A stretch of DNA of 64,000 bases from Agrypnia vestita (taxonomy: Eukaryota; Arthropoda; Insecta; Trichoptera; Phryganeidae): NCBI GenBank assembly GCA_016648135.1, contig JADDOH010010987.1, positions 1-64,000 of the forward strand, read 5' to 3'. The translations under genes and the position numbers were made by a program. This document shows, piece after piece, positions 23,701 to 37,000 of the stretch; position 1 is the stretch's first letter, and the number at the start of each line of letters is the position of its first letter. Below the pieces are notes generated by a model. The model searched no databases. It worked only from the letters and a program-made list of their open reading frames with translations, and was not told the DNA's origin.

Positions 23701-25634
23701 GGTTTGGTGTTCGAAATGCTCAGATATATGGCAACATCCCCCAAAAATGCCCGGTGGTAATTTCATTCAGTTTTTTTATTAAATATTTGTTAGTATTTAT
23801 GTCATTAGCGTGGAGAATACTGGACTCTCAAACGCCCAGAAAGAAATACCACTTTGTTGTTGGTAACATTCCTGTAGTAGAATACGAACAAACTTAAGTG
23901 GCAAAGTCTCTGAGCATATTTTGGCTCGAATTCCTTGTTCCTGGACATTCTTTGTTTCGAGATCTTAGGGTATCTTGTATCCAGAAGCAGTCTTCTTGGA
24001 ATTCTGTTATATATATGATCATGCTTGTACCGATATAAGTTGTCGTTATACATTTTATTATAGAGTGTGGTATATTTATCACAAGGTTTAAGGTGACACC
24101 GGAAAAAACTAGGAAATATTGTGTATATGTATTTCATTATTTATTGAAGTCATCTTCTTTTGGCGCACTTAGGGTAAAATTATTTTAGTAATGAAAATTG
24201 TAGCGGAAACGCGTGCAGCGGGAAGCAGTATGTAGCGGGAATACGAGACCACGAAATGCGCGCGCATCTCTTAAACAGTCAAAAATGTATTCACTTGAAA
24301 TTAGTCTTCCAGTACTATAAATAATATTTTGTCGACCATATTTAATCGATTACCAATCATAAAGATATTCAATTCAAAAGCTAAAGAATACTTTTTGTTT
24401 ATTTAATTGGCAAGCAAATGTATAACGAAAGTAATACTCGAGAAATTATTTATTGCAACGATGTAATTGTCAGATATTCGATAAATAAAAACACATTCAT
24501 TCATTCGATATTCAATGCGGCTGACAAAGTTATATAGTTATGAATAAGTGAGAAAGCGTTTACTTTTTTTTTTAATTGCTCACGTTTTTTGATTCTACCC
24601 GTCGTGAGACGTCGATTCGAAGACATTCATCTCTTATTTTAGCTCTCACAAACCAACACTTATATTTGTACCACTCCAAAAACAAATATTAATTATTTAA
24701 CTACATTCATATTATATTTATACTACAATGTTATCAATTATATTTATGATCTCCCTAGATATCGTATTACTGTATTAATGCACATTTTTAACCAAAATGT
24801 TAATATAAATTATCACAATTACGCCAAAGAAGTATAACTTCTACCGTGAGTACATGAGTACACACTCCTCCGATTTTTTTGTGGCATCGATTAGGCGCTT
24901 TGTTTGCCGACTCGTGGTGTCGGTCCAGTATGTATAATCTAGGCAGTGGTGAGTGTTTGCGGTAGTTTGTTCGCGTATTATCGTAATAAAATGTATATTT
25001 TTAACACATCGACAACGGAATTCACGTGTATCAACTTTCTGATGATTTTGCCTATTTTTTTACAATGAATGGAAATGAAAATTAGAGTAAAATTGAACAA
25101 AAGTCTGAAAGTAAAATAAACATATCTCAAAAACTAACAGAGTTATAGTATTTTAAACTTTTTACACTAACGTTTTACATGAAAACTTTTGTTTGGGGAG
25201 TTGCGTGACGTCATCTCTCGCACCCGGTGTACATCGCAGCTCATGCTTCGGCGTCGGGCTATATGGACGCGTGACGTCACAGACGAGTTGGAGGTCAATC
25301 ATTCCGAACTAAAATACACTAATTTCTATATTCTTTTTCTCTGTTATTTAATGACAGATTACAAGATTTTTTCACTTTTTTATTAGTTTTAATCAATTTT
25401 GTTAAATTTTGTATTATCAGCTTCATGAAACTTCTCCATTTATTATTTTAGACTGGCCATATTTATGTCCGAAACTATGAGATTGGACTGGAATCCTTGC
25501 CTAAAAATTTTCCCATGTCGAGATGGCGCTTCAACATTAGTACCAGTCTCACCACTACAATGAAGCCGTTCGGCATCATCAGCTTATTCGTGAATATTCG
25601 ATATGGTCCAGCACGTAAGAGATCCAGGTCCTAA
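17746..25634 (+). CDS. Secreted DUF1091 (DM8)-like protein, copy 2, four exons
   Basis: The exons are 17746-17808, 19355-19513, 23601-23756 and 25452-25634 (TAA), all introns phase 0 with GT-AG ends. The product is 186 residues, with signal peptide MRNSIVFLVVLYLSSY. Exon 2 contains ERITIVYMDPKYVTDAQG. Exon 3 has the two mature cysteines (KVCDMF and QKCPV). Exon 4 reads TGHIYVRNYEIG, an N-I-S sequon and ARKRSRS. It differs from copy 1 at about 10 of 53, 15 of 52 and 9 of 60 positions in exons 2, 3 and 4, mostly by exchange among I/L/V/M/F, with no stop or frameshift. That argues for selection on the protein. Intron 1 lacks the foldback hairpin found in the other units, and intron 2 carries a degenerate LINE. 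Family role as for copy 1. Confidence 0.78.
19545..20272. repeat. Dispersed repeats at the start of intron 2, copy 2
   Basis: The first half (to about 19855) is the repeat family of 5398-5760. The second half carries the ttctagaaccttct-rich segment also present at about 5860-6040. It also holds actagctgtgcccgcgctgc near 19974, a sequence of a kind I recall as widespread at transposon ends in insects. The match to unit 0b stops at about 20272, where a LINE is inserted. Confidence 0.6.
20273..23312 (+). mobile_element. CR1/Jockey-type LINE, inactive
   Basis: The paralogous sequence of unit 0b breaks at 20272. Downstream is a + strand LINE: an endonuclease-like TIIVGDLYINITDN near 20550, AFDSISHNQLINKLNKIGI near 21877, and GLPQGTVLGPLLFIIFIN near 22034. 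The catalytic YVDD box is near 22126, then SVLQYGIISWGSAFK near 22527, and FNELPVEMRTEEINEAFK near 22862 at the C-terminus. Stops and frameshifts break the frame throughout. The 3' end is AT-rich and finishes in A-rich sequence near 23270-23312. It sits in intron 2 of DUF1091-like copy 2, in the same orientation. Confidence 0.85.
25206..25279. promoter_or_regulatory. Paired TGACGTCA palindromes, intron 3 of copy 2
   Basis: Perfect palindromes at 25206-25213 and 25272-25279, 66 bases start to start, the second 173 bases before exon 4. Confidence 0.5.
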
Positions 25635-25719
25635 GACGTTACACTAAATTGGTTTGTTACATCAAATATATTAATTTACTAATGTGGTGCAATACTGTAC
25701 CTGTACATCTGAATTTTTA

Positions 25720-25725
25720 AATAAA
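25720..25725 (+). terminator. Poly-A signal, copy 2
   Basis: AATAAA lies 86 bases after the stop codon in the context tgaatttttaaataaacc. Confidence 0.6.
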
Positions 25726-26077
25726 CCTAAGTTATATTTATTGGTGCACTTGTGGGTTGAATCCTGTTTGCAGAACTAAGTAAACTTATAAATCGCATTC
25801 CTAATAAATGATTGAACGATATTCTTACCTGAAATATATTATTTGTAGATTCTTGATTTAATTGGATGGACTTCGGTTAAATATTAAAAACAAAACATTG
25901 AAGATATTTATTTACCTTCAAATTAACAATCAAATAAATATTAATTTCGGGGTTATAATTTTTTTGAAGTTATAACAATATATTTATTTATATTTCTTTA
26001 AGGAAATACTTAAAGAATGAAATGATCTATTATTTATTATAAAATTAATTAAAAGCTTGTGAGTTTTGCGAAATGAA

Positions 26078-26277
26078 TAGCTTGTTGGTCTTGTGGTTAG
26101 GACACTCGCCTCGTGATCCAATGGTCGCGGGTTCGAATCTCAGCCCAGACTAGGAAGTTAGTCCTATTTTCATAGCACAAGCGTTTAGCTTAGTTTGAAA
26201 ATAGTAAGAATATTGATGTGACACGTATTCGTGTTCGCATCTCTATTTTTTTTAAAATTAAAAAAAAAAAAAAAAAT
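26078..26277 (+). mobile_element. tRNA-derived SINE, copy B
   Basis: The head agcttgttggtcttgtggtt, the B box ggttcgaatc (about 26130-26139), the same body as copy A and a poly-A tail of about 16 bases are all present. This copy is the better preserved (ttaggacactcgcctcgtga) and has no inverted head. Confidence 0.85.
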
Positions 26278-27149
26278 TAATAAACTTATGTTAAATTTAG
26301 TCTCCCAATAGCAAATACGAAAACCGTGTACTAGGGCCTCTTCAGTATAATCTCAATTATAATAATTTCGTTTTCTGTCCATCCGTCTGTTTGTCTGTCT
26401 ATCTATCTGTCTCCGTAACTTTGTGTAACATCCGTAACTGCTTTATGGTAATTCGGTTATACCTACTTCGTCATATATCGCATTAGCAACCACTGAGATA
26501 TCCCAATTATTTAGTTTTGAACTCAAAACACTGATTATTATTAAAAAATATGTGTTTTGCAATGAAAGAAGAAAATTTCCGATGTTCATAGTTTTCATTT
26601 TTTTATATAAATAAACAAATATAAATACATAACTTGTGATATTTCTTATTTCATCTATGTGTAAATTATCATAACGATTGGTTTCTACAAATCAATAAAT
26701 CTTGATGTTGCAGCTAGTTACACCTCATGCGTAAATTTTACGCACGATTATCTTTTACGCGCGTCACAATATGATTAACTTTCTAGGGTTAAAAATAGTC
26801 ACGAAGTAGTTAGTACTCGTATGTGTTAGAGAAAAACAACAACAAGATGTTTTAAAAATTAAGAAAATTGCTCCACTTGTGTCCTTATTTCAAGAGTTAA
26901 TTTTTAATCAATTTTATTTTTTTAAATATAATACTTCTTAAATCTTTGTTTAATCCATTGCACACCTTTTATTAATATGTACAATATAAGTCCAGTAAAA
27001 TAACTGAATAAAATTAACAAGTAAAAATATAAAACATACAATAATATAACACTGCCGTAAATAAATAAACCTCATAAAACTGACCGCAGGTTTATTTATT
27101 TATTTATTTATAATTATAGTGAGGAATGAACGAATTAGAATTTAATGTA

Positions 27150-27460
27150 ATTCTGACTATAGTGTGGTAAATATAATAAAGAAAGGAGTGCTGATATGGT
27201 CATGGTATGATAAAAGGATGGTTAAGAAAATATATGAGGCGAGTGTTGAAGGTAACAGGAATAGAGGGCGTCCACGAAAGACCTGGCATGATCAGATACT
27301 ACAAGTATTGAGGATGGTCCTGTTAAAAGCCTCAACAATCGTAGAACTTGTAAGAGAAGATGTATGAATGTGGCCGAAGCAAAAGTGGTGTGCCGGGATA
27401 GAAGAGTGTGGCATTCAATCCTCTCTGCCTATCCCTGCGGGAAAACAGCGTGATTTTCAT
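27150..27460 (+). mobile_element. LINE 3' end relic (RTE-like C-terminus)
   Basis: Translation gives WYDKRMVKKIYEASVEGNR, then NRGRPRKTWHDQI, then LVREDV and further VVCRDRRVW-like residues in shifted frames. The G-R-P-R-K-T-W motif near the end of a reverse transcriptase ORF is typical of these LINEs. A related piece lies at 55575-55815. Confidence 0.75.
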
Positions 27461-27489
27461 ACCAACTGTTTTCATCCTGTATTACATTG

Positions 27490-27600
27490 TACAGAAGTGG
27501 GGATCCGGGACACGGTACGCCACAAACTGGGGACCCCCACGTGAGAAGATCACTCACAATTTAGTGATCCCGACGTGAGAAGCACCCCACATTGGGAACT
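27490..27600 (+). mobile_element. Possible LTR-retrotransposon leader fragment
   Basis: gtgatcccgacgtgagaag with repeats of ggggacccccacgtgagaag looks like the sequence after the 5' LTR of BEL/Pao-type elements. No LTR is visible beside it. Confidence 0.3.
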
Positions 27601-28991
27601 CAATATTTAATTTAGAACTAACGTGAAAATAATTTTTAAAGTAGGTATTCTTTAATTATTTTTTATTATTATTATTATAAAATTATTATTATAAAATTGT
27701 CAAAAATGACCTGGTTATTTATATTATTAAATTTGCTGTTTACAGTGTTATAATTTCTAAAATTTCTAATTTATTCCATTGTAAACCAATGCTATTTATT
27801 GATATGTAAAATTAGCAAAAACTTATTAATATCAAATGAATGACTTGTTTTACAAAATTATTGCAATATTAACATAATTGCTACTTAACATATACAACTT
27901 TTACCTTTACAAAATTGATGATTGCAATGTTAACAAATTATTTTATAAACATCCGATTCTGTTTTTTAACCACTAATGGTTTTACACTATAGGTTAATCC
28001 ATTTTAAGGTTGAGAAAAAATAGTTTTATTTGACCATCTCAGAAAAAATCATAATTTTCTATGTTTTGGTAGTTCAAAACTATTTTTTGACAGCCATATT
28101 TATTTTACTCCACACGCCGTTTTTCGCATCTTCAGGCGTCAATTAATTGTCTAATTTACTCAGCACTCGGTTGTTCTAGACACTTCAAATAAACTTCATT
28201 GTCTTCAGTAAATTCTGGCCTACAAAAAGAAGTACTATATAACTTACTTAATATGTTTTTGTTCCTTTACTATTTGCAGCCAAAGTTATTGATTGCAATG
28301 AAAACAAAATTAAATTTTTTTAGGATAATTTTTCAAAGAAAGTACAACTCAGAAGTAGGATAATTTGTCAATCTCAATTTATTCTAGGCTTTTATATGTA
28401 AGAGTAAAGTTACTTTATGTAAAATATCAATGGTGAGTAGCATATCTTTTAAAAATTACACCGTCTTAAAAACTGATTTTTAAAAAAAAATAATTTTCAC
28501 CTGCAAATCTCTGTTGGGGAACCAGTAAACAATCTAAAATTTGCACACATAAAAGTTGTCTATAATATCCGACTTGAGTGTAATTTTCAAAAATGTAAAT
28601 TCGGCCAAAAATGCTTGATTTTTACATCCGGGAGAATCTATTCTTAATTTTTATCTATTTATACCTATATAATATAATAGATTCATGTAAAGTGCCCAAT
28701 ATATAATAGAGAATTATTTTAGATACAAAGTTAGGAACTATTCATTCTAAGTTCTCTCATAATTTACTCCTCGAGTTTCGAGAGTATCAGAAACTCGCAT
28801 CGGTAGGCGAGGTATTAAACTGATTATATTTAAATATAGAGAAAAATTACAAAGTGTAGTTGGAAATATAAATTATTGATATTACATTTTTTTTTAATTT
28901 AAAATGGCTTGCCAATAGATTTGAAAATTTCAGAATAATGGAAAATTTAAGTTAACGATAGTCATATTTTTTGGTACAATTTTATATTTAG

Positions 28992-29244
28992 TGTGACGAA
29001 TGTGCGGACGCTTGGATGAGGGAGAGGCAAGCGTGCGAGCGAGACGAGTGAATGGCGCCCGTGCTGTTGCGCCGCACCGGGCAGAACGAGATTCACCGGG
29101 GTCCGAATCAGTTGTACATATTGTATTATAAAGTAGTGTCTCCAATAAATGTCATTACCTACGTAACGAGTTTTACTAGAAGAACCCGATTATTCCCAAG
29201 TGCGTAGGCCGAGTTATATTGCCTACGCACGCAAGAACATCACA
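28992..29244. mobile_element. Solo LTR with 5-bp target duplication
   Basis: The 253-bp segment starts TGTGACGAATG and ends AACATCACA (TGTGA/TCACA inverted ends). It is flanked on both sides by TTTAG (28987-28991 and 29245-29249). It carries a central AATAAA and is far more GC-rich than its surroundings. No internal coding region remains, so it is a solo LTR; the superfamily is not clear. Confidence 0.85.
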
Positions 29245-30978
29245 TTTAGTATGTATTTTAGAGTATTGGTTTTATCAGTAATACTAGATATTATAAATAA
29301 ATAAATTATGTATTTTACTGGTTTCTAGATCCAATCAGTTTCATTAAGTTCACTAACCGTGTGACATATACAAATGATTCGATTGATAGTTAAATGCGTA
29401 CAATATACACAATATATACAATAATGCATCAATTACAAAAAAAAATTAAATTAAATTGATGATCAAGCATTCATCATTATGCATGTTTCAAATTGTATGT
29501 AATTTGAAATTAAATCATCCCGATAGAATCTAAATGGTCCATGTCTCTTTATGCAATGTGCAGTTGCACAATAATTACGATTAATCTTTAAAATCTGCGA
29601 CAGGAAAATACGAAATTATAAAAAAAATCCCTCGTGTCACAAAAACATATGATAGCATTATACTACCTACGTAATTTTATATTACGTAGGTATAATAATT
29701 ACAGATCGGTCGGCACACATCTTTTTTCAACTGAGCGCATATAAATCCCCAAAAACATTATAATCTTTATCCAAATCGTGACAGGTATGTATAACATTGT
29801 ATTGCCATCAATTTCGATGTTTTAAGTTTGACATGTTTGAAATAAATTAATTCAATCAAACTCAAATAGTCGGGACCCATTAAAAATTTAGACCCGCTCA
29901 TTCCCAGACCCGACTGTTAAAATTGCTCTTTTCCGCATTAGAATTTAATATTTTTTTTATGAGTGTATCTTTTTCTTCTTCTTCTTTCTTGGCGTATCAC
30001 CCCTATGTGGTGTAGTTGCCACAAAACAAGTGTGTTTCTTCGTTGGCAATGGATGTGATGGTTGCGTTTTTTTTCTCTTTTATTTTAGAAATTTAAATTG
30101 AAAACGATTCGTTTTAGGATAAACATTATTCTGTGTGGATGATTCAATTCTATCAGTAATGGAAAAGTATATGGGGTACATAATGTTAGTTTATTTAATT
30201 TTTATAGATTTATACCGTTAGCTTTTAGGAATCTTGTTAGTAATTTTAAAGTAATTTGATCATTGAAAGATAAGAAGGTTGGGATGTTGATGGAGAATGG
30301 AATATTTTAATAAGAAAGACCTTAAATATAATTTGAATAATGGCTATTGATGGGGCATCCAAAAAAGTTCATGAAAATATTTCAATGGTGCAGTTATTCA
30401 ATATTAAAATTCTAGACTACTGGACTTTTTTCAGTTCTTATTTAAAGTTCCCTTTTGACGGAGCCGGGTTATTTGATTTTTTAATTTTTTATTTTACACT
30501 TTTTAGTTAATTATTTTATTATATATTATTCCTAATTCGGTTATTTCTCACTGTATTAAGTAACGCTTTGGGTAACTGTCGTTAAAATTACCTTTCACAG
30601 CAGTAAAATTCTGGGTTTATCGCTCGATTTTTAAGAATTATATTAAGATAATTGTTTTCACGTTGGAAGGTCTGTTCACTTTATACGAGTGTATCAAAAT
30701 GATAAAATCCTACTACACTTATCTATCTATTATAAAGTTAAATCTGTCACATAATAAGTGACTGATTGGTACCTTTAAATACAGCAATACTGCTAATATA
30801 AAAAATTTCTTATTATTTTATACTCAACGGATTATTATTAAAATGTATAAAAAATATTTTGGATATAAAATTTTTATCTCAATTTAAATGGACTAACATA
30901 ATCCACTTTATCAGTGGTAGATTGACGATCCTCATACATTTGAATAAAGTTATTATAAACCAATCAGTGAAGTTCATT

Positions 30979-30987
30979 TATATATAA
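30979..30987 (+). promoter_or_regulatory. TATA box, DUF1091-like copy 3
   Basis: tatatataag-type box 53-61 bases upstream of the ATG at 31040, in the shared proximal promoter. Confidence 0.65.
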
Positions 30988-31039
30988 GAACCATTAGTTT
31001 TGAACGCTATTGTGTTTGTTTAACTACAGTGACCTCAAC

Positions 31040-34000
31040 ATGAAAAATTCAATTCCATTTTTAGTGGTTCTCTATTTGTCTTATAGTTCGACTAGTAGTA
31101 AGGTTAGTTTAAAAAAGAATATTTAATGTTGACGAATATTGACTAAGCTTCCTGGAAATCCGATTTTATCTAAAACTCTGATAATTTACCTTAATTAAAA
31201 TCAATAAAATTTAATTTTTACTCCCTTTATATTAACTCGTGGCGACAGATATGTCTGGATCTTTAAGATCTTTATCCCAACTTAATAGACGATAATAAAA
31301 ATTAAAAATAAATGAGACGTAGCTTTACGTCGGTGTTTGTTTCTGTAAGTTTCTACATCAGATAGATATAGAGAGAGGGAGAAAGATGTAAATTGTTTTC
31401 TGTCAAATGTCAAGATGGGAAGATTTGAATACGAGGTAACGCGGTCATGACTAGTTTAGCCATATTTCATCTGGACGCTATGGATGAAGAAATTAATACG
31501 TTTGTAAGAAACAATCTTTCTTATATCATCTTTTAATACAGTGTATTTGAGCCGTAGAATTACAAAATCCGCTCTGGACATTTTTAATTTTTATTATCGT
31601 CTATTAAGTGTTGGGATAAAGATCTTTAAGATCCAGACATTGTTATTTTCAGAATACGGATGACCATCTCATTGACTACAGAACTCGATATTATCGTTTT
31701 ACCGGCTTTTTTTAATACTGGTATTAAAAATTTTGTTTTTTCGGATTTAATGTAATTTTGTCAGTTTCCTTTAGAAACTCTTAGGTATTGAAACAAACAG
31801 ATATTTTATACAATGGTTTGGATGTGTTGAGATTATCACAGCGTCCTCAGGAGAGTGCCGTATATCTGTGGGGGTCAAGAACGTACATGACGATGGAGCA
31901 CTCTCTCGAAGACGCTATGATATGCGAAGACCCCAGATATCAAGAGTTGAATCAATCTCAACACATCCACAAGGTTCGTATAAAATATCCCTTTGTCTCA
32001 ATATATAAATATGTCAACCAACTTTTATTCACACGAGCCTTTAATCTTTAATTTCTAAGAAACTTATGAATTTACAAATTTTGAAATTTGAAAAAGTTTA
32101 ATTCATGCATATTTAGAAGACTAGTATCTAAAACCGTAATTTTTATAATTTAGTTAAACCAATTCTCACATTTTAAAATAAAAAGCTAATCTATTTTATT
32201 ACACTATAGTCTAATATATTCATCACACACACACCCCATATCTAAGAGTAAAAATTAAGTGCATAAATACATATATTTGTAATATGGATAAAATTATTCA
32301 GATGTGTTAGTACATACGCAGGGATGAAGCGTTAATCTCGTGTTTCAGAGACTCGGCTATAAATATCGACATTCATTCAACGCACAAGTTGGTTATTCGT
32401 TTAGCGTACAAAATACAATAGAAGACACTTTAAATGAGTTTCAGTGGAAAAAAATTATATCCGTGGTCAATAATCATCATTATCTGTGGTCTATCGTGTC
32501 GAAGGTCGTTCACGATTGTGGGTCTTTACGGGATGGCCGATATGTTCAACCCTGAATCCCCAAGTTCTCGCGCATCTTGAGCACGGCAAGATAAAACTTT
32601 GGGTCTTCTCCTATTTGAAGCTCGGGGATGTGGTGGATGTAGGGCAATTCAAGAGTGTCCGTGTGGATTTTCAATTCTCACCAATCCAATAAGCTTTGTT
32701 GGCAAGTGCAGATGTATAATTAAAATAACAGATTAAGACTGTGGATGCGCAGTGGAAAGTCCACCTGAGACAATAACAATCAGCTAGCTGTGGAGACTTG
32801 AACATATCACTTGACTTGACTTGAACACCTGAAGACTTGAACACCCCGGAACATATCCTCTGGGATTGTGCTCTGTTGAGGGATGCTAGAGAGGACTTGA
32901 TTGAAGGTATAAACGGGCCGCTTGAGACAGGTCGGCATCCCACAAATGTCGACCTGGTGAGAAATGAGTCTAACTTTAGACATCTTAAAGACTTTGTTGG
33001 AACTTGGGTGTCCCGCTGGGAGATCGCTGTTTTTCCTGAACCAGTGTTTGAACCGTCGGTGATGATTTCTTTGGTCACGAATCTTTTATGTTTTTATTAT
33101 TTTTTCTTTATGTCTTTTTCCCTCCACGGAGGGGTTGTGTTTTTTACGTCCTGCGCCTTATTTGGTGTGGGTGGTGGTGGGTAATGTATTTTATTTAAAT
33201 TTTATTATTGGCATTTTATTGTATTGTTATTTTTGAAATAAAGATTAATATGCGCGGGACAATGAAGGTTTTGTGCGACCGACTCGCTCGGTTTTCATCT
33301 CTACGTGTTGTATTAATGAAGGCCGAGCGAGGAGGTCGCTTTAGCATAAAATAATGCCAACCAGGCGGCGAAAGTGCTGGGCCGATATGGATGCTTTTGC
33401 GCATAGAACGGCTCAGGGTATGTGGTGGGTCCCCTTCATTGTGGAGACTTGACGATGATATGATGCGATGTGTTTTTTCTCGTACATAAACCATCTCTGA
33501 TGCCATTATATAAGTTTGCTGACGAAGCATTTACTTGATTGCAATGTTGTGTATGTAATCAAGTAACCTACTAGAAAGACTGCACTCAGCAATATTACCA
33601 TAACAAACAACACACTTTTAATCCACGTACCCGCACACGTGTCCAGGTGATTTCGTCCACTATGCACTATTGCATCACGGAATTCGGTCAATTATGCATG
33701 ACCTCGAAATAGTTTGATCAGCACAAATTATGCTTCTACATGCCGGTCGCAGAAATATTCTGTTAGTATTGGGTAACTAATTATCTCTTTCAAGAATAAA
33801 TTTATTTCAAGATATTTTTAAAATTATATGTTCAGTTTCAGAAAGTTGTGGAGGTTATGCTTGAAAGGATAACAATAGTTTATATGGATCCTGAATATGT
33901 ATCCGATGTACAAGGGTCCGTAGGCAGGTTGGGCAGGACATCTAACTACGTCATGAATTACAGCATGAAAGTTTTACACCCTTTATATAACAACGTAACG

Positions 34001-37000
34001 GTGAGTTTATTAATTTTTTTTTAATATCGAATTGTAATGTCGAAATTTTTCATTCCTATGAAACAGTGTGTATAGATTTCTCCGTTGGTAAATGAGACCT
34101 CTATATTTTTGATTAGAGTGTGAAGCAATATTATTTTTGATTGATATAAATTAACTTTGTTAAAACCACTTATTTATTGAAAAAAATCAACATATTTCGA
34201 AGCCAATGGCTTCTTCGTCAGGATAACAAAAATAATATTTAAAAAATATTTAAAAATCGAAGTATAGATCAAAATATTAAAAAGTTATATATGGAAAATG
34301 ATAATATAAAGTACCTAATTAACATGAAAATAAATTTAAAAGATAACTATTTGCAAAAAGGACCTGATTATTTATAATATTCAATTTACTATTTACACTC
34401 TTACTTATTTCCAAAATTTGAAGAAGAAAATATTATTTTTATTTATTTTATTATTTGCACCTGTACATGTTCTAGCATGGTCTCTACGCACAGAATCTCT
34501 ACAAGATGGACGACGTCAACCGATTCGCCTAGTATTTTATTATAATTCAATTATTACTTTCGGAAGATTGCAGCCCCAAAAATGTAGGAAGATGCATGAT
34601 TGAGAATGGAAACACTTACTGATAGTCATAATTATATTCAAATAAGATTATAAAGAAGGTTGTAGGTATTGTACGCTCGGATAGACTGAAAAGTAACAAG
34701 CGACACGTTCGTGACTCTAAGATAAAGTTAGATTCTTTTAAGTGATTTTGCCGAGAGAGAGAGTCTCTGTCTATCATCCTGGAGTCCGGGATCAGACCTC
34801 AGACCTTGGAGTCCATCTGGCGACGGCTCTGGAGTGGTAAGCCGCCTGTCTGCGTAGGATTTTAATTAACGACGACTTGGTGTCGACCGTCACGCATCAT
34901 GTGGCTCGATAGATGTTGTTAGTATGATATTTCTGTCATGTCTGTATGTATCTTTGCGACATATTCGCCACACAATTTATCCAAAGGAATTTTTCTACAC
35001 TTTATATTTCTATAGCTAATATCTAAAAATACTTTAATTAGCATAAGGGAAGTCAATGTTTTTTTCACACATTCATTTAATATATTTTTCATATTTCAGG
35101 TGTCTGTGACTTCTTTTGAATTCAAAGACAATCGATTCAAAAAAAGCTTTATTTGGATGAGCGATAAGGTATGCGACATTTTGCAGAAACCCCTTAAGTG
35201 GTTTGGCCTAAGAAATGCTCAGAAATACGGCAACGTCCCCGAAAAATGCCCGTTGGTAATTTCATTAATTTTTTCTTTAATATTTGTTACATTTGATAGA
35301 TTTATATCGTTAGCTTGTAGAATACTGAAATCTTAAAGCTCGGAAAGAAATAATACAATGTTGTTCGTAACATTCCTGTAATACGAACAAACGTAAGTGG
35401 CGTAGTCCCTGCGCATATTTTGTCTCGAGTTCCTATTAATAGTAGTCTTTCTATTAGTAGCTATAATGGCAAATAACGCCATTTCTGGACATTATTTGTC
35501 TCAAGATCTGAAGGTATCTTGAGACCTGAAGCAGGCTTCTTGGGATCAGCTGCTTCTGGGATCACGCTGGTGCATAAGTTGGAGTTATAAATTTTATTTT
35601 AAAGTGTGGTAATTTTTTATCACTACCACTATAAAATATTGTGCATTTTCTTTATTTATTTATTTATTTTATTTGTATGTACTTGTATATATATTTGTAT
35701 ATCAGAAAAAATGAGTAAAAAATTAAGAAACGTCCTTAAAGTTTAATCACTATTAAGAAAAGTACACAAGAAAGCAATTAAAATAATCAAATGACTCAAT
35801 TTATAAAAACAATTATACATAAAAAATAAACACAGAAAATTAATTGAATTAAAGATTTTATGATGTAAAAATTGAAAGAGTCAACAAACCTACGAGTATA
35901 ATAGTATATCGGCGTATTTGGTGCGGTTTGCCGCGCGATTCTATGAAACAATAGGCGTCGACCAATACATTGAATGAGTTCAAGTTTATAGAGTATTAAC
36001 GTGTAGGCGCTGCAGTGGAGACGGAGGTATATTGTGAATGCGAATAGAAACAATTACCTACTCTTACTGTACTGACCAAGATGAATGTTTACACAATAGT
36101 TTACCATAGGGGTTAGTAAAAATAAGTAGCAAATGTTAGATACCAGATGCGCGTAGGTATAGTAAAATATTATCGAACTCTCGTGAAGCTAATTATATGT
36201 AGGGTATAAAAACAAAGGTAGCAATATCCCAAAAAAATAATAATATAGTCATCAAGGATTACTAATTTATAATGTACTGAATCTGAGATTTCATAGAAAA
36301 CATAGCCTGTAAATTTACAGGCAATATGATTTTGAAAGGGATTGATACATAAAATCTAGAATTCAGTATATTTTAAATTATCAATCGTCGGTGACTGCAT
36401 TAAAATTTTTTTTTTATATCGCCGCCTTTGCTTTTGTATCCTACATATGTGGGGTATAAAAGCGAAGGCAGCAATATCCAAAAAAAAATTAATGCAGCCT
36501 TCGAGCATTACTAATTTATAGTGCACTGAATTCGAGATTTTATAGGAAACAAAGCCTATAAATTTAGAGGCAACATGATTTTGGAAGGGATAGATACACA
36601 AAATCTAGAATTCAGTACATATAAATTGGTTATTCTCGGCGACTGCATTCAAAATATTTTTTATTTTTTGGATATTGCTGCCTTTGCTTTTATATTCCAC
36701 ATTTGATGTCCCTGGATGGGTTGTAACCGGTTCGCACCACTGCTGGTGTAGAAGTGCCTGGTCCAGCTCTAGGATTAGAAGCTCAGCCTTTGGAACCCTT
36801 TGGTGGCGGTTCTAGCGCCGCCTGGCGTCGATTAGACGCTTTGCCATCCGCGTGGAGTGGCTCATAGATGTAACCAGTATGTCCTTAGCAGATTTCAAAA
36901 TGAACTATCCGTCTCTGAATCGACCGCATGTTTTTTTTAAAGTAATCAAGTTGTCATCTACAAGCTCGGTGTACTCGTTGCCCAGTATGTGTAGCCCAGG

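Larger units (their letters stand above)
25740..30850. other. Intergenic DNA between copies 2 and 3
   Basis: There is no host gene. It contains a SINE (26078-26277), a ctgtctgtttgtctgtct microsatellite-like tract near 26370-26410 and a LINE 3' relic (27150-27460). It also contains a retroelement leader-like patch (27490-27600) and a solo LTR (28992-29244). The rest, including 27600-28980 and 29250-30850, is AT-rich with nothing I recognise. Confidence 0.5.
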
